Source: CAYLHF01 sp964383365
Lineage (GTDB): Bacteria > Bacteroidota > Rhodothermia > Rhodothermales > UBA10348
Direction: 5' to 3'
Assembly (NCBI GenBank): GCA_964383365.1
Contig: CAYLHF010000004.1
Coordinates: 74,406 to 138,405, forward strand
DNA: 64,000 nt
Shown: piece after piece, positions 16,182-26,464 of the stretch
Position numbering within the stretch: position 1 is the stretch's first letter
Layout of the letters: every line of letters begins with the position of its first letter
Made by a program: the position numbers and the translations under genes
The notes under the pieces: generated by a model
Seen by the model: the letters and a program-made list of their open reading frames with translations, nothing else
What the model was told of the DNA's origin: nothing
Database searches by the model: none

Positions 16182-18665
16182 ATGCGCAAAGCCCTCCTAT
16201 TCGGATCCCTATTTATCGTCAGCCTTACGCCTGCCCTCGGTCAGGACTGGGGCGATGTACGCGGCCTCGTAACTACGGCTGATACGGACGAACCGATTCC
16301 CGGAGTCACGATTGTTGTCGACGGGACGAATTTCGGGACAGCCTCTAAAGATGACGGCAGATACGATTTGCGCCTCCCGTCCGGAAGGTATCTCCTCCGC
16401 TACTCTGCGATCGGGTTCGAGACCTATCGCGACTCGGTTCATGTACGATCCCGCCAGACGATCACGCTTGATGTATCCCTCAAGACGTCTACGATCGAAC
16501 TCGACGAAGTAACCGTCGAGGAGGAAGCTGCGCGGCAGGCAGGAGTCCACCGGATCGAGGCCGAAACCGTTCGCGATATTCCAACTCCCGTCAAGGATGC
16601 CCTCCGCGCGCTGAAAGTGATGCCGGGCGTTGCAACGAATAACGAGCTCTCCAATCAATATTCAGTCCGGGGAGGTGGCTTCAATGAAAACCTGATCTTC
16701 GTCAATGGATTCGAGATTTTCCTTCCCTTTCGTCCCAGAAATGGCGAACAGGAGGGTCTGAGTCTATTGAACGCCGAACTGGCCGAACGCGTCACGTTCT
16801 ACACCGGCGGGTTTCCGGCCCGGTACGGCGGAAAACTCTCTTCCGCTGTCGATGTGGAGTACAAACGTCCGCAGGATTCCGGCGCCCCGCTCGAAGGCTC
16901 GGCCTACGCCTCACTCCTCGACTACGGCGTCGCCGCCTCGTCCTCCGCTCTCGGCAGCAAGCTCGGATGGCTCTTCAGTCTCCGACGTGCCCAGCAGAAA
17001 CGCTTCTTCCAGTCCCAGGAACTGAAGGGCAACTACCAGCCCGACTATTCTGATTTTCAGGGGATGCTGGCCTACAAATTGGCTCCGGGTCACGAGGTCG
17101 AGGTCCTGGCCATGCTGGCACAACACGACTTCCGGTTGGACCCGAGTTCGCGCAAAACCTTCTTTGGAACCGTCAGCCAGAACGAGGCACAGGCGCCGTC
17201 GAACCTGCAATCCCTCTGGATCCGTTTCAGCCCGGGAAGCAACGAGCGGGATGGCTATCAGACTCAGTTTGGTGGGATTCGGCTTTCGGATCGCCTCACG
17301 GATCGAATCCGAATGGAGCACGATTTTTCCCTGTTCAGAACCGAGGAGACCGAACGCTTTGATTTAAGTGGCCAGGCCCTGCTCTTTCTCGTCGATCCCG
17401 GCAGCGATAATCCGGACGCAGGAGAAGGCCTGTTTCCGGCAGGTACGTCCAGCCAGGAGGACTTCGCAAATAACGAGGTCGATGTCACGATGTCTACGGC
17501 TCAGGGCCGGTACTACGCCAATTCAACCCGCCATGCCGCAGAAGCCGGCTGGAGTGTCCGGCGCCTCTCGTTTGACGACCGACTCTCCGAGAAGTCAGTC
17601 ATCGTTGGTCGTTCCACTCGTGGTGATGTCGTCCGCATCGTCGCCGACAGCCTGAATGACCAGGCGAATTTCTCCTCCTGGCAGACTGCGTTCTATGCCC
17701 AGGACGCGATGGACGTACTGTCCTCTCAGCCGGGTCGATTACTCTTCACGGGCGGTCTACGCGCCGATTACTACTCTTTTACGGGGGAATGGACCGTCTC
17801 GCCACGGTTCACGGCCACCTACAAGAAGAGCGATTTAACTACGCTGTTCGGATCCTTTGGCATCTACTACCAGGCACCCAGCTACCGCGAACTCAGGGGG
17901 AAACCCGCCGTCGGAGAAACCATACTGGGCGCCCTGAACCGCGACCTCAAGAGCCAGCGATCCCTTCAGGCGGTCGCCGGTATGGAGTATTTCCTGCAGG
18001 AGAGGCGCTTCTATCTCCGGGGAGAAGCGTTCTATAAGCAAATTTCGAACGTCATCACGTACGACATCGACAATGTTCGAGTCCGGTATTCGGGAGACAA
18101 CGACGCCACAAGTGACACGTACGGCTTCGATCTGCAACTTCGTGGCGAGTTCGTGCCGGGCCTCGAAAGCTGGGTGAACTACAGCTATCTCATTGCCCAC
18201 GAACGCTTTGACAGCGCCTTCAGAAATGCGTTTAACGCAGGCAACGTCGCCCGCCCTACCGATCAGCGCCACACGGTCTCTATCTTCATCCAGGACTACA
18301 TTCCGTCAGACCCGACATGGAAACTCCACCTGCGGACCCTCTTCGGGAGTGGCCTACCCTACACGCCCCCGGTGCCCGGACCTCAGATCGGTAACCTCGT
18401 AACACAGGCCCCCGGCCAGCGCTTCTCGGCCCGCTACCCGCGCTATTTTCGGTTTGATATGGGAGCTACCAAACACATCGAAGCCTCCTCGAAAGGCGCC
18501 GAGCGCCCCATCTCGATCGATCTCACAATGGAGATCCTGAATGTCTTCGACATGACCAACACGGTCGCCTACTCGTGGGTCCCCAACGCCGCCGGCATCT
18601 GGACCCGCATCCCGACACGCCTCACCCCGCGAACGGTGAATGTGAGGTTGCGGGTGGGGTTTTGA
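16182..18665 (+). CDS. TonB-dependent receptor with N-terminal carboxypeptidase-regulatory-like domain
   Basis: An 827-aa outer-membrane receptor. After a signal peptide (LLFGSLFIVSLTPALGQ) there is a CarboxypepD_reg-like beta-sandwich (VRGLVTTADTDEPIPGVTI ... YLLRYSAIGFETY). The plug domain follows, with RALKVMPGVATNNELSNQYS, SVRGGGFNENLIFVNG and FPARYGGKLSSAVDV. Then comes the barrel, ending in the strand TVNVRLRVGF with terminal phenylalanine. This is the FCB-type SusC-like/siderophore-like arrangement; no SusD partner is adjacent and the ligand is unknown. A stretch with TACTTTAT lies ~85 nt upstream but gives only a weak promoter match. It ends ~210 nt before the CHAT lipoprotein gene. 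Confidence 0.92.
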   Translation: MRKALLFGSLFIVSLTPALGQDWGDVRGLVTTADTDEPIPGVTIVVDGTNFGTASKDDGRYDLRLPSGRYLLRYSAIGFETYRDSVHVRSRQTITLDVSLKTSTIELDEVTVEEEAARQAGVHRIEAETVRDIPTPVKDALRALKVMPGVATNNELSNQYSVRGGGFNENLIFVNGFEIFLPFRPRNGEQEGLSLLNAELAERVTFYTGGFPARYGGKLSSAVDVEYKRPQDSGAPLEGSAYASLLDYGVAASSSALGSKLGWLFSLRRAQQKRFFQSQELKGNYQPDYSDFQGMLAYKLAPGHEVEVLAMLAQHDFRLDPSSRKTFFGTVSQNEAQAPSNLQSLWIRFSPGSNERDGYQTQFGGIRLSDRLTDRIRMEHDFSLFRTEETERFDLSGQALLFLVDPGSDNPDAGEGLFPAGTSSQEDFANNEVDVTMSTAQGRYYANSTRHAAEAGWSVRRLSFDDRLSEKSVIVGRSTRGDVVRIVADSLNDQANFSSWQTAFYAQDAMDVLSSQPGRLLFTGGLRADYYSFTGEWTVSPRFTATYKKSDLTTLFGSFGIYYQAPSYRELRGKPAVGETILGALNRDLKSQRSLQAVAGMEYFLQERRFYLRGEAFYKQISNVITYDIDNVRVRYSGDNDATSDTYGFDLQLRGEFVPGLESWVNYSYLIAHERFDSAFRNAFNAGNVARPTDQRHTVSIFIQDYIPSDPTWKLHLRTLFGSGLPYTPPVPGPQIGNLVTQAPGQRFSARYPRYFRFDMGATKHIEASSKGAERPISIDLTMEILNVFDMTNTVAYSWVPNAAGIWTRIPTRLTPRTVNVRLRVGF

Positions 18666-18875
18666 GTGAACATTCCAACTCACAGGGTCCGAGTTGCCTT
18701 GACGACACCTGTTTGTGAACGTTTTCGTGAGAGACACCGAGTACAGATGTCGTTTTATTTGTACATCCGGGCTGGTTTTAAAAAATAATTAAGTTTTTTT
18801 GCAGAAAACAGGTTACGCTTAGGCCCATTGTGGTTCTATAGACTTACAGCGCGCCCCACCTTACGCTCATAAGTC

Positions 18876-21800
18876 ATGCAAAAATTCCTGATTTACGCAG
18901 TATTCTCACTCATTCTTTTTATCTCCGGCTGTGCTTCTCGCTCAGGATCAGGAGAAGAATTCACCCTCACGTCCGGTTCACTTGTTTCGCCCGAGGATCT
19001 CTTGGTCCAGGGAGATTCTCTGCTTCGCGATGCCAGGTATGATGAAGCCGAATCCAAGATCTCGACAGCGATCAATGAATTCTCTGAACATCATAATTCG
19101 TACGGTGAACTCCGGGCACGACTTCTCGGATATCAGGTCGATCGGCAGTTGGGAAACTACGAAAGAGCCCGGGACAGACTCGAACGTGAGTGGCAGGCAA
19201 AACGACAATATTTGTCCAAACACGACTCGTTGAGAGCGGCTTATCTGAGCGAGAGGGGGCGCGTATTCGTCAGGCTGGCCGATTATGCACGTGCAGACTC
19301 CCTGCTTTCCAGTGCCGTAGATCTCGTTCATGGCCTCTCAGACGAACCGCTCTCCTTACTCGGCATGACGTATCAAGCTCTGGGACTTATGTATCATTTT
19401 CAGGGACGGTATGATCAGGCCCTCGACTTCTATGAAAAAAGCGCAACCGCGCTTGGGTCTGCACACGGAACGTTCTCCTACGAAGCCACCATTCCACTGA
19501 ACAACATCGCAAATATCACGATGAGGAGAGGCGACTATCCCCGAGCGCTTCGCCTTCACGAAAAAATCCTACATATTCGCAAATCTGTCCTGCGTCGAGA
19601 TCATCCTGCGATTGCAGCGACATACGGAAATATGGGAAATCTGTACTCTGAAACTGGCGATTTTAATCACGCCATATCTTTACACAATCAAGCTCGGTAC
19701 ATATGGGAAACCAATTACGGTTCGGTACATCCAGAGCTCGCAGCTACATTTAGCAACCTCGGTGCCACAATGGCCCGCATGGGTCGGTATGGTGAATCAA
19801 AAAAGATTTTAGAGCGGTCCGTTTCCCTCCGAATCAAGTTACTAGGAGAAGCTCATCCTCGTCTCGCGTATAGTTATGAGACTCTGGGTGTTACCCTCTT
19901 TCACCTTGGAAAGCTTCAGAAAGCAGATAATTATCTTTCGCTAGCGTTGACGATATGGGAAAACCAGCAGGTTAGTGACGTTTCTGCCTATTGGATGTGC
20001 CTAAGGGATCTCGCGCTCGTTCGGCTAAAGGAAGGCCGACGGACATCTGCTGAACAACNNNNNNNNNNNNNNNNNNNNNNNNNNNNNNNNNNNNNNNNNN
20101 NNNNNNNNNNNNNNNNNNNNNNNNNNNNNNNNNNNNNNNNNNNNNNNNNNNNNNNNNNAGGGATCTCGCGCTCGTTCGGCTAAAGGAAGGCCGACGGACA
20201 TCTGCTGAACAACTGTTGAAGAAAGCGTTGGATTTGAGTAGCACGGCCCACCATCCGCTGGCCGCCTCGATCGCGAATGATCTGGTCGAATTCCTAATGC
20301 AGGACGATTTGCCAGGTGAAAAATTGGTGGCAATACAGGATGCGATCCGGTTGAATTCAGCGTCGGTCATCTCCATTGATCCGACGATCAATCCGTCCAT
20401 TCGGGGAGCCCTCAGTGATCCCGAATTACTTCGCAGTCTGTCCCTGAAGGCCAGTACGCTGCTGGCCGCTGCCAGTTCGAATCCACCCGGCATACATGAG
20501 TATTCGCTGGCATTGGAAACGCTCGACCGTGGGTCTGAATTAATTGACAAGATGAGGCTCGATCTTATCTCTCAAGGATCGAAGGTAAATCTGGTTCAAA
20601 AGGCGTCAGATCTCTATTCAAAAGCAGTTACAACGTCGCTCTCACTCTATCGAATAACTGGACAGCGACGTTATCTACAATCTGCTTTCCACTATGGAGA
20701 AGCGCGAAAAAGCAGACTCCTCCTGGATGCGATGGCTGATTCTGACGCGCGAACATTCGCCGGAATTTCCGACTCCCTTCTCGAACACGAACGATCGCTT
20801 CGTGTCAGTATTTCCTATCTCGAAAGGCGACTGGCAGAGATGAAGATGGCCCCAGTACGTGACAGTTCCCAGTTCATCGAGACCAGGAACCGCTTGTTCG
20901 ACTCGAAACAAGCGTACGAGTCCCTGATCCATGTTTTCGAGGTTTCGTATCCGGATTACTATGCGCTCAAGCACAATGAAAAGACCGTCTCCATATCGGA
21001 TCTTCGTACCCACGTACTGGATGATGACACGGCGTTGCTCGAGTATGTCCTCGAACCGGACTCGCTCTACATTTTCACGCTGACGGTGGATTCCCTGAGC
21101 CGAACCGTTGTAGGACTGGATGAGAACATATCAGATACCGTTGACAGTCTGCGCTGGGGAATTCTTCATCGCTACGCCCCCACGTATTCCAGATATGCTT
21201 ACAAGCTGTATCGATCCCTGATTGAACCGGTTGATAGCTTAATCAGGGGTAAGGATTTAGTGGTGGTACCCGAGGGCGTTTTAAATCTGGTTCCATTCGA
21301 AGCCCTGCTCACACACGCGGTTGCCAGACGCAAATTCAATGCACCGTACGAGAGTTATCCGTACCTCATTCGCACTAGAGCCATCACGTACTCCTACTCC
21401 GCGACCTTGCTGAATGAGACCACAACGAGGAAGAATGCCACCCCGTCGCGAGAATTTATCGGTTTCGCTCCTGGATTTGGAGACGAGATAACGCTCAGTT
21501 CGGATGTAAAGAAATTTCTCTCCTTGAACGGAACGGATACGACAAGGACGCAACAGATTCTAGATCCTCTGCCCGGCACACAGGACGAAATTGAGGGCAT
21601 ATATTACGTGCTCAATAAAGAAAAGAACTTCCTCACCCGGACGTTTGATTCAGGTACTAGATTGCTCAAGGGTTGGGATGCAGAAGAATCGGCACTCTCC
21701 CGGTATCCAGTAGATGAATATCGATACGTGCACTTTGCCACCCATTCGTTCGCGAATTCCAGCGATCCGAGATTATCTGGGATGTTATTGCCGGCGCGAT

Positions 21801-22156
21801 CTCCGTCTGAAAAGGGCGACGGTGTACTGCACACGGGTGAGGTATACGGACTTCGTCTCAATGCAGACATGGTCGTTTTGAGTGCATGCGATACCGGTGT
21901 GGGTTCATCTGCGGAGGGATTAATAGGTTTTTCCCGTGGGTTTCTGTACGCCGGTGCCAGAAACCTCGTTGTATCGCTCTGGCCTAGCGACGATGCCAGC
22001 ACCAAATTGCTGATGCTTCGTTTCTACAGAAATCTTGCCAACGGTGAATCGATACGGGATGCCCTTCGATTTGCGAAACTGGACTTGATACGGCACGGAG
22101 GTCAGGTAGCAAAGCCTTTTTACTGGTCCCCGTTCATTGAGATCGGTGGATCTTGA
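18876..22156 (+). CDS. TPR-CHAT lipoprotein (caspase-like peptidase domain), split by a spurious assembly gap
   Basis: Collapsing the 100-N gap together with one of two identical 55-bp flanks (155 bp in all) yields a single frame of ~1041 aa. The N-terminus is a lipoprotein signal with lipobox ISGC (Cys19). Residues ~40-500 hold many TPR units (e.g. NNIANITMRRGDYPRALRLH, YSETGDFNHAISLHNQARYI). A coiled helical linker follows. The C-terminal ~300 residues are a CHAT domain with the caspase-like dyad: His905 in VHFATHSFAN and Cys953 in VLSACDTGVG, then EGLIGFSRGFLYAGARNLVVSLWP. Both catalytic residues are intact, so protease activity is plausible. Membrane anchoring of a CHAT protein is notable. 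The target and activator are unknown, and no obvious substrate gene is adjacent. Confidence 0.9.
20059..20158. other. Assembly gap (100 N) that is probably not missing sequence
   Basis: Exactly 100 N. The 55 bases before it (20004-20058) are identical to the 55 after it (20159-20213). The two contigs therefore overlap and can be joined, which restores one uninterrupted reading frame for the CHAT protein. Confidence 0.95.
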
Positions 22157-22161
22157 CAAGA

Positions 22162-23424
22162 TTACAGATGACGCTTTCTGGCGGCAGGCCCCTCCTTCCC
22201 TCCCGCCATCTTATTGGCATCGGGATGTTTGCGGAGCCGGAGCATGCTGATGGTGCCGACGAGAGGACCGAGTGCAAGGACCGCGAAAGCGTATTCCCAT
22301 CCGATCCATTCAACCCACGACGGGATCAGTCTCAGGGTAATCATGGAGATCAGAAAACCGATGCTGACCTGGACCTGGAGGGCGGTGCCTACGTAGCGGG
22401 CGTCCGTAAGCTCGGAGACGGCCGTACTGAACTGGGCGCTGTCTGCGACGACGGCGAAGCCCCAAATGAGACATAAGATGGTCAGGAGGACGGGAGAATG
22501 GAAGAAGAGTCCGGCCACCAGGCAGCAGATACCGGATACGATCATGCTGGCGCTGGTGACAATCGAGCGGCCGAAGCGATCCGCCCACTTGCCTGCCAGG
22601 ACGCTGCTGAGGCCGCCCGCGAGGAAGATCAGAAATGCGACGAGTCTCGCCGTTGATTCATGGTATCCGGACGCCGTGTAGCTCGCCACGAGCATCAGAG
22701 GCACCCAGGCCCACATGGCGTAGAGCTCCCACATGTGACCAAAGTAGCCGATATTGGCGAGTCGGGTGGCTTTATCGGTGAGTCCCTCGGCAGCATGACG
22801 CCAGTTGAACCTGCTCGCCTTCGATACATTGGGACCGGTATGAACCCAGAAATATGACACTATGGCAGCAACGAGGGCCTGTACTGAAGTACCTGTGAGT
22901 ACCGATCGCCACGCAGGGAGGCCCCCAGAGGCCTCCGGAGCGAGTGCACTCAGTAAATGTGGCATACCGGAGCCGATGGTGAGCGCTCCCACCAGAATAC
23001 CGATGCAGAGCCCCCGGTCCTCTTTGCACCAGCTGGCCATGACTTTCATACCGGGCGGATAGACACCCGCGAGCATGGCCCCCGTCAGGAAGCGAAGCCC
23101 GATTGCCGAGTCCGGTCCGGTGGCAAACAACGGGATCGCGAGGTTGAAGAGTCCCCCCAGAAGCGCGCTCACGGCGATCATGCGGGGAGCATCATATCGG
23201 TCGGCGAGATTCAGGACGGCGCTCAGGAATGCCCCGGCCACAAATCCAATCTGAACCGACATGGTCATCCAGGCCTGCTGGCCGGACGTGAGGCTCCACT
23301 CTCGAGTCAGTTCGGGAACGACGGCCGACGCCGAAAACCAGAGAGACATCCCGAGGAGCTCGACGATGGAGAGCAGGATGAGGGTCTGGCGCTTGCCCGC
23401 ATTCGGCGGGTGCACGTCTTGCAA
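22162..23424 (-). CDS. MFS transporter
   Basis: A 420-aa protein with 12 predicted transmembrane segments in two halves. The first half contains SLWFSASAVVPELTREW and the loop LADRYDAPRM, corresponding to the MFS motif A region. The second half contains the equivalent GKWADRFGRSIVTSASM. The central loop lies around HTGPNVSKASRFNWRHAAEG. The family is general-purpose secondary transport (drug, cyanate or nitrate-type), and the substrate cannot be inferred. The gene converges with the CHAT gene, with 5 nt between the stops, and is upstream of nothing obviously related. Confidence 0.88.
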   Translation of the reverse strand: MQDVHPPNAGKRQTLILLSIVELLGMSLWFSASAVVPELTREWSLTSGQQAWMTMSVQIGFVAGAFLSAVLNLADRYDAPRMIAVSALLGGLFNLAIPLFATGPDSAIGLRFLTGAMLAGVYPPGMKVMASWCKEDRGLCIGILVGALTIGSGMPHLLSALAPEASGGLPAWRSVLTGTSVQALVAAIVSYFWVHTGPNVSKASRFNWRHAAEGLTDKATRLANIGYFGHMWELYAMWAWVPLMLVASYTASGYHESTARLVAFLIFLAGGLSSVLAGKWADRFGRSIVTSASMIVSGICCLVAGLFFHSPVLLTILCLIWGFAVVADSAQFSTAVSELTDARYVGTALQVQVSIGFLISMITLRLIPSWVEWIGWEYAFAVLALGPLVGTISMLRLRKHPDANKMAGGKEGPAARKRHL

Positions 23425-23503
23425 TCCGTCTGACCGGGTCGGCGGGACGTGCCGTCTTGATCCGGCACCTCCCGCGTCCGCGTAAATGCTATGTAATCCG
23501 GAC

Positions 23504-25984
23504 TCAGTCGTCTGGATCCAGGATGGCGTCGATCCGAGCCGAGAGATCTTTCAGATGCAGTTTCGAGAGACGATCCCGGGTTCTGCCCGCTGCCCGATTG
23601 ACCTGTGTCTTGAGCGTTTCGAGTTCGCCTCGAACATACGCCCGGATATCCGATTGACTCACGTCGATGCGCGAGAACCCGAACGAGAAAAAGAACGATG
23701 GGACCGGTGCCGGCTCCTTCGTCATCAGGTACTCGAGTCGCTCGACGTATCCGCGCTGGAGGTTTCTGCGAAAGGCATCGATGGGCGCACTCTTCTTGAG
23801 TTCGCTGAAGATCGAATTGCGTAGATCAGAGAACATCTCCGATGCCGTATACGTCGATGGATCGACAACCTCGGTTTCCATCATCCGGGCCAGTCGTTGC
23901 GGATCGAGTAAACGATTGACCGCTCCGACCTGGTACGAGCGGATATTCTGAAGCACTCCGACGCCCTCGAATCGGCGCAAGATATCCTCATTCATGATCC
24001 AGTCAGGAGTCGTGAACACCTGCCGATCGAGCCAGTCCATCGCAGCGGCCTGCGTCGCTTTCGGTACGGGCTCATAGACCGGACCGTCCTGATCGTAGGT
24101 CTTGAACGTCTCGTACATTCCCCCCACATTATTCGCGACATGGCCGATATAGCGTCGGTATTGTCCGGTTACATTGCCGTAGAGTTCCTGGAGGTCATCG
24201 TACGTTTTTCCGTCCTTGGCAGTCCATGAGACCAGTTGATCTAGAATCCGCTTGAGGTTCGCAATACCGTAATCACTGGCCTTGACCGCATCATTACTCA
24301 GGTCTTCGGTCTGTGCTCTCGGGTCTATTCCGATTGACTGTCGACCGAAGAAGTAGCGCGGATCGTCTGCACGCTCGACGGTCCAGGCGTTGAGCGTAGC
24401 TTTTTCTTCGTCGATCGCCTTGTCGTCCATCCAGGTATAGCCCCATTTGGTCGCCCAGTCGTCGTAGTCACCGAGCTTCGGCATGAACTGCGTGACGCCA
24501 TCTCCAGGCTGAGCAACGTAATTCATTCGCGCATAATCCATGATGGAAGGGGCGGTACCATGTGTAGCCGTATAGGTAGGAGACCGAAGGGAATCGGTCG
24601 GGACTGCGAAACTCGAACCCATATTGTGCTGAAATCCTAGCGTGTGTCCGACCTCATGCGTGGCCACGAAGACGAGCAATTCTCCCATAACATCTTCTTC
24701 GAACTTGGCGTTCCTGGACTCCGGATTGGCCGCTGCCGTCTGAATCATATACCAGTTTCTGAGCAGATTCTGGATGTTGTGATACCACCCGATGTCGCTC
24801 TCGAGGATTTCACCGGTCCGGGGATCACTCACGTGCGGGCCATAGGCATTCTGCACCCCGGAAGCGAAGTAGCGGATGACAGAATAGCGAACATCCTCGG
24901 GACTGAATTCCGGATCTTCGTCTTTCGTCGGTGGATACTTGGCCTGGATCGCATTCTTGAATCCGGCCTTCTCAAAGGCGGTATTCCATTTCTCAACACC
25001 CTCCTTCAGGAAAGGACGCCATTTCTCCGGGGTAGCCGGATCGATGTAGTAAACGATCTGCTTGACGGGTTCAACCAGTTCACCACGGGCGTAGGCTTCC
25101 TTGTCTTTGGGTTCGAGTCTCCATTTTGTGATGAAGCATTTCGAGTCTGCTTTCTGTTCGTCACTGGAATAGTCCGTCGTCTGGATGCTGAAGAATCCGA
25201 CGCGACGATCACACTCGCGTGGACGCATGGGATTGGCCGGCAGCTCGATCATCGATTGGTTCATCAGAAGCGTGATCGAATTCGTTGAACGGTTCGACGG
25301 CGCCGCAGAGGCATCGTAGGTCAAGATATGCCGGACCTCGACATTCTTCGGATAACTCTTGATCGACTCGATATACGAACGCGATTTGTCGAGGCGCCTG
25401 ACCTTGTAGGCCGTCCGTCTCCCACTTGGTAGTCCGAGTGCCGCGATATCGTCAGTAAACAGGCTGCTCGCATCGATAACGACACCCGTTGTATCCTTGT
25501 TGTTGGCCTTGATATCAAAGGATTTCAGGATCGGTTCGAGGTTGGAATTCCGGACTGCCAGAAATACTGGATCGTCTTCGCTGGCCACGTTCTGATAACT
25601 AACCACACGGAGTAGAATTTTGTCACCCTGTCGTTCCCACCGGACCGTCTGCGTGTTTTGCTTCTCCCCTCCGTACCCGATGTTATTTGCTGTCTTGGCA
25701 ATCCGGGTCACGAGCAAGAATTCCTCTCCCAACCGGTCGTTGGCTATCTCATAATAGAACGTGGTACCGTCGCGATAGACCGTAAAGAGGCCTTCGTCTG
25801 TCTCGAAATCATCCTTGATTACATCTTTGAACGCCTTGACGCCTTTCTTGTCATCCTTTTTCTTCTTGGACGCCGTTGACGCTGCATTTGCGGTGGCTTT
25901 CTGAGTAGCTCCTCTCGAACTGGCACATCCGGCGATAAGCAGTACGGACAGGACGATCGCTAGTGACGAACGTATAATTTTCAT
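23504..25984 (-). CDS. Zinc-dependent metalloprotease lipoprotein (DUF5117/DUF5118 family)
   Basis: An 826-aa lipoprotein with lipobox LLIAGC. The N-terminal ~60 residues are Lys/Ala-rich; a DUF5118-like segment and a DUF5117 domain follow (GLFTVYRDGTTFYYEI, EFLLVTRIAKTANNIGYGG). The zinc site ATHEVGHTLGFQHN supplies His443, Glu444, His447 and His453 in the extended HExxHxxGxxH metzincin pattern. A C-terminal domain ends in FFFSFGFSRIDVSQSDIRAYV. Proteins of this architecture are abundant in Bacteroidota and are thought to be exported peptidases of unknown substrate. The minisatellite region lies upstream. The gene is monocistronic by layout. Confidence 0.9.
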   Translation of the reverse strand: MKIIRSSLAIVLSVLLIAGCASSRGATQKATANAASTASKKKKDDKKGVKAFKDVIKDDFETDEGLFTVYRDGTTFYYEIANDRLGEEFLLVTRIAKTANNIGYGGEKQNTQTVRWERQGDKILLRVVSYQNVASEDDPVFLAVRNSNLEPILKSFDIKANNKDTTGVVIDASSLFTDDIAALGLPSGRRTAYKVRRLDKSRSYIESIKSYPKNVEVRHILTYDASAAPSNRSTNSITLLMNQSMIELPANPMRPRECDRRVGFFSIQTTDYSSDEQKADSKCFITKWRLEPKDKEAYARGELVEPVKQIVYYIDPATPEKWRPFLKEGVEKWNTAFEKAGFKNAIQAKYPPTKDEDPEFSPEDVRYSVIRYFASGVQNAYGPHVSDPRTGEILESDIGWYHNIQNLLRNWYMIQTAAANPESRNAKFEEDVMGELLVFVATHEVGHTLGFQHNMGSSFAVPTDSLRSPTYTATHGTAPSIMDYARMNYVAQPGDGVTQFMPKLGDYDDWATKWGYTWMDDKAIDEEKATLNAWTVERADDPRYFFGRQSIGIDPRAQTEDLSNDAVKASDYGIANLKRILDQLVSWTAKDGKTYDDLQELYGNVTGQYRRYIGHVANNVGGMYETFKTYDQDGPVYEPVPKATQAAAMDWLDRQVFTTPDWIMNEDILRRFEGVGVLQNIRSYQVGAVNRLLDPQRLARMMETEVVDPSTYTASEMFSDLRNSIFSELKKSAPIDAFRRNLQRGYVERLEYLMTKEPAPVPSFFFSFGFSRIDVSQSDIRAYVRGELETLKTQVNRAAGRTRDRLSKLHLKDLSARIDAILDPDD

Positions 25985-26160
25985 GATAATCGGAATCGAA
26001 GTGAACTAAGTATCTCCCTGAAAAACGACTGGTCTCGGTAGAAGATGGCGAGCGGACGTCATCCGGCAGCATCCAATACCGCCGTAGAATGTAGACACGA
26101 GATGCGTGGCGATCAACGCACTTGTCGCCACCAGAAATAGCCGGCCGACTCGTGTCCTAC

Positions 26161-26464
26161 CAGGACTACATGGACCAGCAGGACTACATGGACCACCAGG
26201 ACTTCATGGACCACCAGTACTTCACGGACCACCNNNNNNNNNNNNNNNNNNNNNNNNNNNNNNNNNNNNNNNNNNNNNNNNNNNNNNNNNNNNNNNNNNN
26301 NNNNNNNNNNNNNNNNNNNNNNNNNNNNNNNNNCAGGACTACATGGACCACCAGGACTTCATGGACCACCAGTACTTCACGGACCACCAGTACTTCACGA
26401 ACCACCAGTACTTCACGAACCACCAGTACTTCACGAACCACCAGTACTTCACGAACCACCAGGA
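26161..26464. repeat. 18-bp minisatellite
   Basis: Perfect and near-perfect 18-bp units, of three main types: CAGGACTACATGGACCAC, CAGGACTTCATGGACCAC and CAGTACTTCACG(G/A)ACCAC. About twelve units are visible around a 100-N gap. The last type with AACCAC is repeated five times next to the stop codon of the DUF5103 gene. The unit length (a multiple of three) keeps several frames open, giving repetitive pseudo-peptides on both strands. Confidence 0.93.
26234..26333. other. Assembly gap (100 N) within the minisatellite
   Basis: Exactly 100 N. The 55 bases before it (26179-26233) match the 55 after it (26334-26388) exactly, the same overlap length as at the CHAT gap. This points to contigs ended by a 55-mer assembly graph rather than a measured gap, although true copy number could be larger. 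Confidence 0.93.

Larger units (their letters stand above)
25985..26464. other. Gene-free stretch between metalloprotease and DUF5103 genes
   Basis: About 480 nt. The first ~175 nt form the upstream region of the minus-strand metalloprotease gene; I see no convincing -35/-10 pair. The remainder is the 18-bp minisatellite and its assembly gap. No RNA gene or terminator hairpin with a T-tract was seen. Confidence 0.7.

Noticed and set aside
18666..18875. Small RNA or terminator between the TonB receptor and CHAT genes
   Set aside because: T-rich runs are present, but no stable GC hairpin precedes them on either strand.
20216..22156. Separate CHAT gene starting at 20216
   Set aside because: Upstream sequence continues in frame once the 155-bp duplicate plus gap is removed; the TPR-lipoprotein part is its N-terminal half.
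26161..26464. CRISPR array
   Set aside because: The 18-bp units are contiguous with no unique spacers and no cas gene is present; it is a minisatellite.
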